The notes under the pieces: generated by a model | The model's database searches: none | What the model saw: the letters and a program-made list of their open reading frames with translations, nothing else | What the model was told of the DNA's origin: nothing | Position numbers and translations under genes: made by a program | In this document: piece after piece, positions 1 to 7,560 of the stretch | How the letters are laid out: each line of letters starts with the position of its first letter | Position numbering within the stretch: the stretch's first letter is position 1 | NCBI GenBank assembly: GCA_936432065.2 | Contig: OW386286.2 | Span: forward strand, 80,479,652-80,543,651 | DNA: 64,000 nt | Direction: 5' to 3' | From: Rutpela maculata | Lineage: Eukaryota > Arthropoda > Insecta > Coleoptera > Cerambycidae

Positions 1-35
1 CAGGTCCGACACCCCTAGGACCTGGTGCTGGAAAT

Positions 36-1610
36 ATGGGCCCGACATACAGCATCGCAGGTAGGCCGGGATTAGGGGTAAATATAATATCGAATGTTCG
101 AATCCCGGCTACGAATACAACAACGCTTAATGTCACCTCTAATGCAACTTCGACAAATAGCACGATACATGGGTCAGTTTATGGCAATCAACAGACGCAC
201 GCTGTTGACCAGTCTGATGCTGACATGCATCCTGTAATTCACATCTCCGACGACGATGCTGGAGGAATTAATTCCAATAGCACCGAAGTCGTAGATGGAT
301 TACAGGATCGTGAAAGCGAATTCCGTGATGCTGAGGAGCTGATTCGTTTAGATGGCAAAGTAAGACCATCTAAAAGGGCAGCTTCTGCATCGAGGAATCA
401 GAGTGGGCGTCGCGTCACCTTCCAACCCTCGTCTGCATCTGTATCGTTGGTCACTAGTGATGACTCTGAGGACGACTTTGTGAAACCGCCAGTAGTCAAA
501 AAGCCTAAAGGGGCAGTTATTCACAGTGATGACTCCGAAGATGACTTTGTTGTTAAGCGAAAAACTTGTAAAAAGAGCGTCAAAATTGAAAAATGTAATA
601 GTCGTAAAACAAAGTCATCATCGGCGGCATCGGGGAGTGGCAGGGGTAGGGGCAGGGGTACTCGTGTTGTGAACCCCAGCACAAAGTCGTCATCGGTGGC
701 ATCAGGGCGTGGTTCAAGAAGGGCGGCTACTCAACTAACACCAGACTTTTCCGATGCTCCACGACATATTATTCAGTATATGTTAGATTTAAACCAAAAT
801 TTACCTGCGCCGTTAACCCCTATTCTGGAGGATCCTCCTAGGCCTGTAATAAAAACTGTAGGCAGAGGCATGGGAGGAAAGGGAAATTTAATGAGCCTTA
901 ACGGCGAGGTAAATCGCGACGCGAATGCAAGTCCGGTTTTAGTTGGTAGATTTGATGACACCGCATTAGAACAACCAAGTTGTTCTAATGCAGTGCCATC
1001 ATCACCACCCTCAGGTGGCAACGACGCACTAGAAGAAGCTGGCACTTCTAATGCGGCGGCGCCATCACCTCACCGAACACCAAGTCAGAATTCTACACAT
1101 TCTGACATGGTGTTGGGTGCGGTACCACCGCCTGAACCTGTGGCAGAAATCGCGGAACTAGACAATATAAATATTGACGATTTATTACGTTTTCCATCAC
1201 CAGTTCCACCGATTCAGAATCCCTCAGATTCTGATTCGGATTGTGATTTTCTGTCACAGGAGAATGACCGCAATTTATTAAAAAATGCAATTGCGGCATT
1301 AAAAAAACTAAGAAAATCAAAAAAGGAAAAACACGATGCGGATGTATTGGCGCGCATTAATGATGATGTGCTAGAACGGCAGGCTGAAGCACAGGAAGCC
1401 AATGCTCGAGAACGCCTTCAGCAGGCCGAAAATCTAAGGTTAGAAATTGAAAGGCTAACCTTAGAGAGAGAGCAAATCATTATTAATGCGAATGCGGAGA
1501 GGATTGATGCCCAACAAAAAATCGAGGGTATCAATAATCGCCGCAACGCTGAGGCTAAGTCCCGTCGGGAGTTGGAAGGTGTTGAGAAGAAATTAAAAGA
1601 TCTTGGCTAG
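36..1610 (+). CDS. Low-complexity acidic/RG-rich protein with C-terminal coiled coil, probably 5'-partial
   Basis: The frame is open from base 3 to the stop at 1608-1610, so the true start may lie left of the window; the first ATG is at 36. The 524 residues fall into parts. The N-terminus is Ser/Thr/Asn-rich. The motif SDDSEDDFV occurs twice around residues 140-172, flanked by Lys-rich patches. A Gly-Arg tract (GRGRGRGTR) lies near residue 205. The middle is Pro/Ser-rich, and residues about 405-522 are highly charged, Leu-spaced and Ala/Glu/Arg-rich, a likely coiled coil. Acidic, basic and RG stretches suggest a nuclear or chromatin-associated protein, but that is inference. I do not recognise the family. 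It could be a host or transposon gene, or a left-hand gene of the virus-like element. Its base composition is less AT-rich than the flanks and the frame is uninterrupted over 1.5 kb, which argues for a real gene. Confidence 0.6.
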   Translation: MGPTYSIAGRPGLGVNIISNVRIPATNTTTLNVTSNATSTNSTIHGSVYGNQQTHAVDQSDADMHPVIHISDDDAGGINSNSTEVVDGLQDRESEFRDAEELIRLDGKVRPSKRAASASRNQSGRRVTFQPSSASVSLVTSDDSEDDFVKPPVVKKPKGAVIHSDDSEDDFVVKRKTCKKSVKIEKCNSRKTKSSSAASGSGRGRGRGTRVVNPSTKSSSVASGRGSRRAATQLTPDFSDAPRHIIQYMLDLNQNLPAPLTPILEDPPRPVIKTVGRGMGGKGNLMSLNGEVNRDANASPVLVGRFDDTALEQPSCSNAVPSSPPSGGNDALEEAGTSNAAAPSPHRTPSQNSTHSDMVLGAVPPPEPVAEIAELDNINIDDLLRFPSPVPPIQNPSDSDSDCDFLSQENDRNLLKNAIAALKKLRKSKKEKHDADVLARINDDVLERQAEAQEANARERLQQAENLRLEIERLTLEREQIIINANAERIDAQQKIEGINNRRNAEAKSRRELEGVEKKLKDLG

Positions 1611-1943
1611 AACGCATGAAGGTGAAGAGGTAACATTTTATTGTTTATTTTTTATATGTACATAATTTGTTTAGTTATAAGTATTAGTGTAAGTTCTTGT
1701 ATAAATAATTTGTAGTTATATTGTAATAAAAAATTAGACTTAAAAAAATAAATGTTAGGTTAGTTTACGTTAGGTTAGGTTGTACAGTTATATTGTAATC
1801 AAAAATTTACTAAAAAAAAAAATACAAAAAAAATATAAAAAAAATATATAAAAAAATATATATATATAAAATATAAAAAAAAAAAAAAAAAAAAATACAA
1901 AAAAAATATAAAAATACATAAAAAATATAAAAAAAAAGTTACA
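1611..1943. other. A/T-rich spacer with degenerate TTAGG copies
   Basis: No gene is seen. The stretch follows the stop of the upstream ORF and contains AATAAA-like signals near 1723. A pair of similar segments (a TTATATTGTAAT core near 1710 and 1790) is separated by a few degenerate TTAGG copies around 1754-1780. After that come long A-rich runs leading into the perfect pentamer array. Confidence 0.6.
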
Positions 1944-2077
1944 TTAGGTTAGGTTAGGTTAGGTTAGGTTAGGTTAGGTTAGGTTAGGTTAGGTTAGGTT
2001 AGGTTAGGTTAGGTTAGGTTAGGTTAGGTTAGGTTAGGTTAGGTTAGGTTAGGTTAGGTTAGGTTAGGTTAGGTTAG
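1944..2077 (+). repeat. Interstitial (TTAGG)n telomeric-type repeat
   Basis: About 26 uninterrupted copies of the pentamer TTAGG are read on the plus strand, with a few degenerate copies just before (1754-1780) and after (2078-2090). TTAGG is the canonical insect telomere unit, so this supports an insect or other arthropod source. The array is embedded in A-rich DNA and followed by more than 60 kb of non-telomeric sequence, so it is interstitial, not a chromosome end. Confidence 0.9.
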
Positions 2078-2105
2078 ATTACGTTAGGTAGGGGGGAGGC
2101 GTGGG

Positions 2106-2285
2106 TGGCGGCTTCGCCGCCACTACGGCGGCGAAGCCGCCACTACGGCGGCGAAGCCGCCACTACGGCGGCGAAGCCGCCACTACGGCGGCGAAGCCGC
2201 CACTACGGCGGCGAAGCCGCCACTACGGCGGCGGAGCCGCCGTCGCTGCGACGAAGCCGAAGTTACGGCGGCGGAGCCGCCGTCA
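2106..2285. repeat. GC-rich 20-bp tandem array of hairpin units
   Basis: About nine units of a 20-bp repeat are present. Its core, GGCGGCGAAGCCGCC, is an inverted repeat with a 3-nt loop, followed by ACTAC. The first unit carries the TTC complement in the loop and the last three are degenerate. Two overlapping frames read through it with Arg/Pro/Ala repeats, but this is a by-product of the 20-bp period and I do not call a protein. It is an abrupt GC island in a very AT-rich neighbourhood and directly abuts the TTAGG array. Confidence 0.85.
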
Positions 2286-2591
2286 CTAATGTAATAAAAT
2301 GTAAATGTAACAAAAATAAATAATTATACAAATATGGTCTTTTTATAAATATATAAAACAAAAAAAACCAAAAAAAAACAAAAAAAACGAAAAAAAACGA
2401 AAAAAAAAATTTAAAAAAGTGGTATATAAATATATAAAATAGAAATCAAAATAAAAACCGGGAAATAAATCCCTGCTTCTCTCCCGCCCTCCACTCCGGA
2501 AGCGGGATTGATTGCCCGGCGGATCAATTTACATTTTCAATCAATGAAGTTGATCTGCCATGTAATTAATCCTAAAGTTCTAGTAATCATA

Positions 2592-2670
2592 TAGTGGCGA
2601 CAGGTTTCGAACCGTCTACACCCTCGACGATCAACCCAAAGACCAGCGCTTTACACTATGCGACCACCAG
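2592..2670 (-). other. tRNA-like sequence, probably the head of a tRNA-derived SINE or a tRNA pseudogene
   Basis: On the minus strand there is a good B box (GGTTCGAAACC, plus-strand 2603-2613) and an A-box-like stretch (ATAGTGTAAAGCGCTGG) at tRNA-like spacing. The two ends can form a partial acceptor stem (GTGGT with GCCAC, including one wobble). The T arm needs a bulge, so it is not an intact tRNA. Downstream on the minus strand (2460-2590) is a GC-richer body that could be the rest of a SINE. A diverged tRNA gene remains possible. Confidence 0.5.
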
Positions 2671-3044
2671 AACCCTGATTTTTTGTTGTTTATTATTTAA
2701 TATGTACTTCCAATATATTTGATTTTATTCTTTTTTATTCTTAAAACTGCTTTTTCTTTGTTCATATTTGTTAATTTGAAGCGAATAAGTATTTAACTAA
2801 TTTTTAAGTGCAAAAATATTAATTTCTAATGTTTCTTTGCTAATATAATACCACACCTACTGACAATATATTTAACTGTAGGCATTTACCGGTTTAAAAT
2901 TTTAAGGGTTTCCTACCTGCCGTTTTTACCTACCTTATGTGTACTACAGAAAACATCGACAAAGCATATTATTTAAAATTCTATATTCATCTAGATGGAG
3001 CTAACAGTATTGATTTAACAAACTAACAAAAAATATATTATAGA

Positions 3045-3515
3045 TACAGGGTAGGTATAAAATTACATCATATTTTTCTTAAATTAATATTTCTTTTTCT
3101 TTTGCATTGAATTGTTACCGAAAAATATTAAGACTGCTGGATGACATCAAAATGTATATACAGGGTGTTTATATAGTACGAGACTACTGATTACGTCATA
3201 TCTTTGTTAAATGTATGTATTTCTTTTGCATTAAATTAGTGCTGAAAATCTTATAATTTCGGTCCATGGAATTAAAATATATATATACAGGGTGTCTATA
3301 TAGTACAAGACACTTGATTACGTCATATTTTTTTGTTAAATGTATGCATTTCTTTCTTTTGCATTAAATTAGTACTAAATATCTTAAGATTTCGATCCAT
3401 GGAATTAAAATATATATACAGGGTGCATATATAGTACGAGACACTTGATACTCTTTTATTTTCTGCATTTTTTCTTTTGCATTGAATTATTACCGAAAAT
3501 ATTAAGATTTCAATC
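3045..3515. repeat. Tandem repeat of about 114-131 bp, four units
   Basis: Four imperfect units begin at the CAGGGT positions 3047, 3161, 3288 and 3419. Each contains a TATATAGTACGAGA-like segment, a stretch near TTACGTCATAT, a TTTTGCATTGAATTA-like segment and an AATATTAAGA-like segment. The CAGGGTG start resembles the ends of the TIR elements found later in this window, so the units may be tandemly arrayed MITE ends. The stretch between 2671 and 3045 holds no gene that I can see. Confidence 0.7.
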
Positions 3516-3699
3516 GTTGTCATTTTGGTAATGTCATTTTATTATTATTTAATATATCTTGTGGTGAGAGAGAACACTGTTTAACGTAGCTTGTAGGTAT
3601 CGGATCATCAGCTGGGGGATTCACCATGTTGCTTCTTGAGATGATTGCGCTATATTGGCGATTTTTATAGTTTAAGTAAAAATTTGTGAATAAAAAAAT

Positions 3700-3815
3700 A
3701 ATTTTCCAAATACTGATGTTTTATTTCTTACATACTTAATATAAAAATATAAATAATAAGTTTCCAAATACTGGTGTTTTATTTCTTACATACCTAATAT
3801 GAAAATATAAATAAT
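3700..3815. repeat. 62-bp direct duplication at the 3' side of a minus-strand gene
   Basis: Two near-identical copies, sharing TTTCCAAATACTG(A/G)TGTT and TTATTTCTTACATAC, lie immediately beyond the 3' end of the minus-strand gene ending at 3883. On the minus strand each copy contains an AATAAA-type signal, so the duplication may supply its polyadenylation region. Confidence 0.6.
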
Positions 3816-3882
3816 AATAATAAACAAGTACAAAAAAAAACAATATAAAAAATATGTACAAAAAAAAACAATATGAAAAATA

Positions 3883-4254
3883 TCAATCGGAGTCCGAGTC
3901 CGAATCGCTGGCATCCATTGGCACCGTCTCCAGCGACCAAGCTGACGGTGAAGATGGCCTGCTGGGTAGCTCTTCCTCGGAGTCCAAGTCGCTGGCACCC
4001 ATTGGTTCTGTGACCATAGACCAAGCTGATGGTGAATATGGTCTGCTCGGCGGCTCAGCTTCCATGGACCAGCTACCACTGTCTGGATCCCCTTCACGCC
4101 CCAGATCTCCATGGCTGGGCACAGACACCACCCAGCTACTGCTATCTGGACCATCTCCATCGTATGATAGAGCAACCTTCACGTTGTACTCCCAGAAGGA
4201 CATTGTTGTTTCCGTGGAGTCGCTCGAACTGACAATATTGTCTTGAGTAGCCAT
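3883..4254 (-). CDS. Small acidic Ser/Asp-rich protein A (paralogue of 4433-4699)
   Basis: The frame is open to 4374, but the ATG at 4252-4254 fits the TATA box at 4301-4311 with a short leader. The protein then has about 123 residues. The N-terminus (MATQDNIVSSSDS) resembles that of the next gene (MVTIQDPTVSSTSDS). The C-terminal half is an internal duplication of about 28 residues built on PSRPxSPSAWS followed by an acidic SDSD tail. It has no Cys and no membrane segment. No family is recognised. Its place in the gene block of the virus-like element, its own promoter and its low complexity suggest a small regulatory or early-type protein; that is inference only. Confidence 0.55.
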   Translation of the reverse strand: MATQDNIVSSSDSTETTMSFWEYNVKVALSYDGDGPDSSSWVVSVPSHGDLGREGDPDSGSWSMEAEPPSRPYSPSAWSMVTEPMGASDLDSEEELPSRPSSPSAWSLETVPMDASDSDSDSD

Positions 4255-4300
4255 TTGTCTTTCAGTTTTGCAGTTTAACTGAGGACCAAGCGGTGAGAAG

Positions 4301-4425
4301 TTTCTTATATAAACACATTCCCACTCCACCACAACCAACATAAACGAGAGTGGGGTAGTAACTTTCTTATACACGTACCATCAATGTCACCACCCCCATA
4401 ACCAACAGCAGATGAGTTTCTTATA
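4301..4425 (-). promoter_or_regulatory. Repeated TATAAGAAA promoter units
   Basis: Three copies of the minus-strand box TATAAGAAA or a near match lie at about 4301-4311, 4361-4370 and 4413-4422. They sit in a degenerate 52-60-bp tandem repeat that also carries CACTCCACC- and ATAACCAACA-like segments. The first box is about 47 bp upstream of the ATG at 4254. The other two lie just downstream of the gene ending at 4433, so they look like duplicated promoter material. Confidence 0.55.
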
Positions 4426-4432
4426 GACTATT

Positions 4433-4699
4433 TTAAATTTCAGAATCCGTTTCTGCGTCGGATTCAGATGGATCACTTTCAGAGGACACTGCTTCAGCTT
4501 CTGAGAATGTTTGTCGGTATCCATTTGTAGTGCTATCGGCCGGACCAGGTGGCTCCTCTGTAACCCACGATAAATATGAACACCACTCGCCGGTTTCAGG
4601 ATCCTGATACCTTACTTCTTCATACCATATCAATGGTACAAAATTCGATAATATCGAATCACTGGTAGAGGAGACTGTTGGATCTTGGATTGTGACCAT
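4433..4699 (-). CDS. Small acidic protein B (paralogue of 3883-4254)
   Basis: This ORF has 88 residues. Its N-terminus aligns with that of the adjacent minus-strand gene, and an aromatic segment (VPLIWYEEVRYQ) follows. The C-terminus is Ser/Glu/Asp-rich. The ATG at 4699 lies about 50 bp downstream of a TATA box (TATATAAG-like on the plus strand at 4749-4756) and a G-rich GTGGGGG box. The two genes look like a tandem duplication with later divergence. Function is unknown. The compact promoter-plus-ORF structure matches a viral early gene, by inference. Confidence 0.55.
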   Translation of the reverse strand: MVTIQDPTVSSTSDSILSNFVPLIWYEEVRYQDPETGEWCSYLSWVTEEPPGPADSTTNGYRQTFSEAEAVSSESDPSESDAETDSEI

Positions 4700-4744
4700 G
4701 TTAAATGCACAAACTCAAATGAATAAGAGTTCATTATTTCTTAC

Positions 4745-4775
4745 TAGGTATATAAGTCGATATACCCCCACTTTA
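4745..4775 (-). promoter_or_regulatory. TATA box with upstream GTGGGGG box
   Basis: On the minus strand, GTGGGGGTATATCGAC is followed by TATATACC, and the gene start at 4699 is about 50 bp further on. The same G-rich box and TATA arrangement precedes the gene starting at 5553. Confidence 0.5.
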
Positions 4776-4950
4776 TTTTGCACTTAAAATAGATAGTAAA
4801 AACAAACATTTTTCATAAAAGGAGATATATTTATTTACAAAAAAAAAAAAAGAAACATATTTATATAAATTATTTAAAAATTAATCTAAGGACTAATCAC
4901 TTATACAATTACTTAAACTAAACTATTTACAATATTAAACTATTTACATT

Positions 4951-5553
4951 TTAACTTTTTTTATTGTTATTGCAAATGTTGCAGATCTCCACAGGTCTAA
5001 TTTGATGGAGTGGCTCGCTGCAAGATTTGCAATAACCCCTTTCCCCGTCTGTCAGGCGCGTTGTGGAGTGAAAGTCTACGTGCCGATGCAACGCCAGGTC
5101 GACACGTCGTTGGTACCCCATATAACAACCGTAGCACAGTTGATACTCTGCACCATCCCTTGCGTCGACAGCCACATATGCCATAGTGGTGCAGAATATT
5201 TCATTCCTGGGGTGGTGTCCTCTTAGGAGATACTTATCGGTGAGCTCCATTTCTTCTTCATCGTCTGATGCGTCTGCAACTATGCCATCGTCAGCAGTAT
5301 CAAGTTCGACTTGTTCCAGTACGACAGCATCATTACCTTCCTCACCGTCCACATCTCCTGGAAGAACACCCTCCTCGACGTCAACAACTTCCACTCCGGC
5401 TCCAACAACATCCCCTTCGGCAGCTATATCGGCGTCTCCTTCATGGTCGTTCCACATATTGTTAATGCCGTCCACTTCCGCCAACCAATCCAAAAATTCT
5501 AGATTGGCACATCCTCTGGGTACACCCATCATAAAATTAGGAACAGCAGCCAT
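4951..5553 (-). CDS. Acidic protein with C-terminal Cys zinc-finger motifs
   Basis: This ORF has 200 residues. Residues about 1-35 hold a hydrophobic/aromatic segment (NLEFLDWLAEVDGINNMW). Residues about 36-105 are very acidic and Val/Gly/Asp/Glu-rich. The last 90 residues carry CYGCYMGYQRRVDLALHRH and a CxxC-x12-CxxC pair (CKSC ... CNIC) that should bind zinc. The layout of an amphipathic segment, an acidic region and a C-terminal zinc finger recalls early transactivators of small DNA tumour viruses, but no LxCxE motif is present and I see no sequence homology. A TATA box and a TGACGTCA site lie just upstream. Function is unknown; an early regulatory role in the virus-like element is inference. 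Confidence 0.6.
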   Translation of the reverse strand: MAAVPNFMMGVPRGCANLEFLDWLAEVDGINNMWNDHEGDADIAAEGDVVGAGVEVVDVEEGVLPGDVDGEEGNDAVVLEQVELDTADDGIVADASDDEEEMELTDKYLLRGHHPRNEIFCTTMAYVAVDARDGAEYQLCYGCYMGYQRRVDLALHRHVDFHSTTRLTDGERGYCKSCSEPLHQIRPVEICNICNNNKKS

Positions 5554-5624
5554 TATAAGAGTAAAAAATTAGTTCGTAAACGTAGAGTGTCGAAAATCAA
5601 CTGAATCGTATCAAGTCTCCTCCT

Positions 5625-5675
5625 TATTTATATGCAACCGGTGACGTCATGACCCCCACACCTTGGATGACATCA
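5625..5675 (-). promoter_or_regulatory. Promoter with TATAAATA, TGACGTCA and G-rich box
   Basis: The plus-strand TATTTATA at 5625-5632 reads TATAAATA on the minus strand, about 75 bp before the ATG at 5553. A palindromic CRE/ATF-type site TGACGTCA lies at 5642-5649. A GTGGGGGT box (minus strand) and a TGACATCA half-match lie at about 5667-5674. The region may be bidirectional, because a plus-strand gene begins near 5777. Confidence 0.6.
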
Positions 5676-5776
5676 GCACCCTCAACATTACTTAAATGCG
5701 AATGAATACGAAGAGGAGCACAGTTATTTTTCTGCTTTCGTACTGCATATACTATAAAGTATTAACAAGTGTTAAA

Positions 5777-6280
5777 ATGCCTTTTCCAAAAGAATGGGAA
5801 TCCAAACCAACCATCGCTGCATACCCATATAGTACGCATAACCAAATTGTGTGTCATAATTGTTACGTGTCCTGGCCGAAGGAGTACATAAATTCATGTA
5901 CGGGATTATGTAGAAAATGTAGAGATGCGAATCCTGTGCCAATTAAGAAAAGCCAAGGGGTTCAAGGAAGAGATTCAGGCGAGCGCCAAGAAAATGAATG
6001 CCGCAAGTGTCTGCAGCTGTTAACTCGCACAAATTTCGGAGTAATCAGAGATGTTTGTGATGTGTGCAAGGTGGAACATCCATTAAGGCAGCGGTGTCTC
6101 TCTTGTGATAGATACAAAGACGATTGTTGGAACAATGTGTGTAGGATGTGTAGAGGAGGTAAAATATTGTGCGAGAATGTTGGTCATTTTTATGGGAATT
6201 TTGTGCATCACGAAAGAAAATGCTGGTGTGTTAATCAAGAAATCCAGTTGTTAAGGCATGAGATTATTTCATGGAATTAA
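5777..6280 (+). CDS. Cys-rich multi-zinc-knuckle protein
   Basis: The frame opens at an ATG at 5696. The ATG at 5777 is a better N-terminus because the segment before it is a hydrophobic, non-conserved-looking leader. TATAAAG near 5750-5757 is very close to 5777, so the choice is uncertain. The 167-residue product has at least six CxxC pairs: CHNC, CRKC, CRKC, CDVC, CLSC and CRMC, plus further Cys/His near the C-terminus (HHERKCWC). This predicts several zinc-binding knuckles. It is convergent with the integrase gene; an AATAAA at 6354-6359 lies after its stop. The family is unrecognised. An RNA/DNA-binding or host-interaction role is possible. Confidence 0.6.
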   Translation: MPFPKEWESKPTIAAYPYSTHNQIVCHNCYVSWPKEYINSCTGLCRKCRDANPVPIKKSQGVQGRDSGERQENECRKCLQLLTRTNFGVIRDVCDVCKVEHPLRQRCLSCDRYKDDCWNNVCRMCRGGKILCENVGHFYGNFVHHERKCWCVNQEIQLLRHEIISWN

Positions 6281-6573
6281 GGCATGGAATTTTATGAAGA
6301 TGTAAAATTTCTTTCTTTATTGTATTTGGATTTAGAATAATTTATATTTTGTCAATAAAATATATTTAAATTAATTTGTTTTTTTTTTCTTCTATTAACT
6401 TACTGAAATATAAAATGTAAATAATATTACAGTGAAATAAAGCTATTCAATAATGAATTTTAGACATTTAAATAAAACACATTAATGTCGTATACATATT
6501 TTATTTCTATATTACTGATACACAAGTAAATATATTGATTATGTATATTTTACATTATTCAAAATTTAATAAA

Positions 6574-7527
6574 TTACACAACATCCTTTTTGTCAATCCA
6601 AGAGTTGTGTTCTTTGGAAATTCCCATCCATTTAACAAATATTCTGTTTCTTTTTTTCCTTAACACCTTCTCCACTAGATATATATCGGGATATTTAGTT
6701 TTTTGTAACTCCATTTCATAAAAACATCCTTTAATTGGTTGGGCATTCATATCTTGAAGCTGATAAGTTGTTGGGTTAGTTATGTTTATTTTCACAATTT
6801 TAAAAAGTTCAGTTGAAAAATTGACTGTAAAACCTTTCTCAAATACACCTTTGTATGCACTTATTCGGACTACGTCACCAACATGAAACTTAGGTTTTAA
6901 AGCAATCCTAATATTGTCATAAACACTCAATTTTGTGGTTGGTTTTACATCAGCAGGCTTCATACCAATCGTACGATGTACTTTGTTGTTGTACATATTT
7001 GTAATGTTGGCTAGAATGTCGAACCATTTGTATTTACCTCTAGCTGAGAATTCTTTATATAACCAATTTTTCAATGTCCGTATCACTCTCTCCACAACTG
7101 CTGCTTTCTTTGTACTATACGTCGAGTAATGATTAATGGAATGCTTCTTCATTAAAGTGGAAAAGTGTTTGTTGTAGAATTCGGTACCCTGGTCGCTTTG
7201 AATATTCTTAGGTGTGTAGTTTGATTTTTGCAAAATGCTTCTCATGCCCTTCGTAATTTCAATTGCCGTTTTATTTCTTAAGGGTCTTGTCCACACATAT
7301 TTTGAGTAGCAGTCAATCACTACGAGAATATATCGATAACCTTTATTCTCATTAGCATGTGGTTGCATTTCAGCCAAATCAATTTGCCATAAATCACCGT
7401 AACCCTTGATGATTGTTCTTCTTCTACGAAAATTTTTACGGGGTAATCTGTGCAGCTCCTCCACAATACCCCTTTTTGTTCTACTAATTTCCATGATAAC
7501 TTCTTGGCTCCAATGCGAAAGATACAC
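6574..7527 (-). CDS. Retrovirus-like DDE integrase with chromodomain (Polinton/adintovirus type)
   Basis: This ORF has 317 residues. The rve core shows the catalytic triad D50 (LWQIDL), D112 (QSDQGTEF) and E146 (VVERVIRTLK), with 33 residues between the last two. An SH3-like C-terminal region follows (KFHVGDVVRIS). After it comes a chromodomain (YLVEKVLRKKRNRIFVKWMGI, then SWI) near residues 275-315, which in related integrases binds histone tails and guides insertion. An N-terminal HHCC zinc finger is not evident, so the protein is either naturally short or N-terminally trimmed. The role is insertion of linear double-stranded DNA into the host genome. All catalytic residues and the frame are intact. 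It is the first of a minus-strand row with the fibre-like and DUF8207-like genes. Confidence 0.93.
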   Translation of the reverse strand: MYLSHWSQEVIMEISRTKRGIVEELHRLPRKNFRRRRTIIKGYGDLWQIDLAEMQPHANENKGYRYILVVIDCYSKYVWTRPLRNKTAIEITKGMRSILQKSNYTPKNIQSDQGTEFYNKHFSTLMKKHSINHYSTYSTKKAAVVERVIRTLKNWLYKEFSARGKYKWFDILANITNMYNNKVHRTIGMKPADVKPTTKLSVYDNIRIALKPKFHVGDVVRISAYKGVFEKGFTVNFSTELFKIVKINITNPTTYQLQDMNAQPIKGCFYEMELQKTKYPDIYLVEKVLRKKRNRIFVKWMGISKEHNSWIDKKDVV

Positions 7528-7560
7528 CTAACTGATAGATGTTTGCAGACAGACTAATTT

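Noticed and set aside
2101..2323. Two overlapping Arg/Pro/Ala-rich open frames
   Set aside because: They arise from the 20-bp GC-rich repeat read in two frames; no independent evidence for translation.
3045..3515. CRISPR-like array
   Set aside because: Units are over 110 bp, contiguous without unique spacers, and the genome is eukaryotic.
3786..4246. Other open frames on both strands over the acidic gene
   Set aside because: They overlap the minus-strand gene with a promoter and have no features of their own.
4951..5553. LxCxE retinoblastoma-binding motif in the acidic protein
   Set aside because: The sequence has LCYGC but no Leu-x-Cys-x-Glu.
5002..5572. Plus-strand Ser/Thr-rich frames opposite the zinc-finger gene
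   Set aside because: They mirror the acidic coding sequence on the other strand; the minus-strand frame has the Cys pairs and the promoter.
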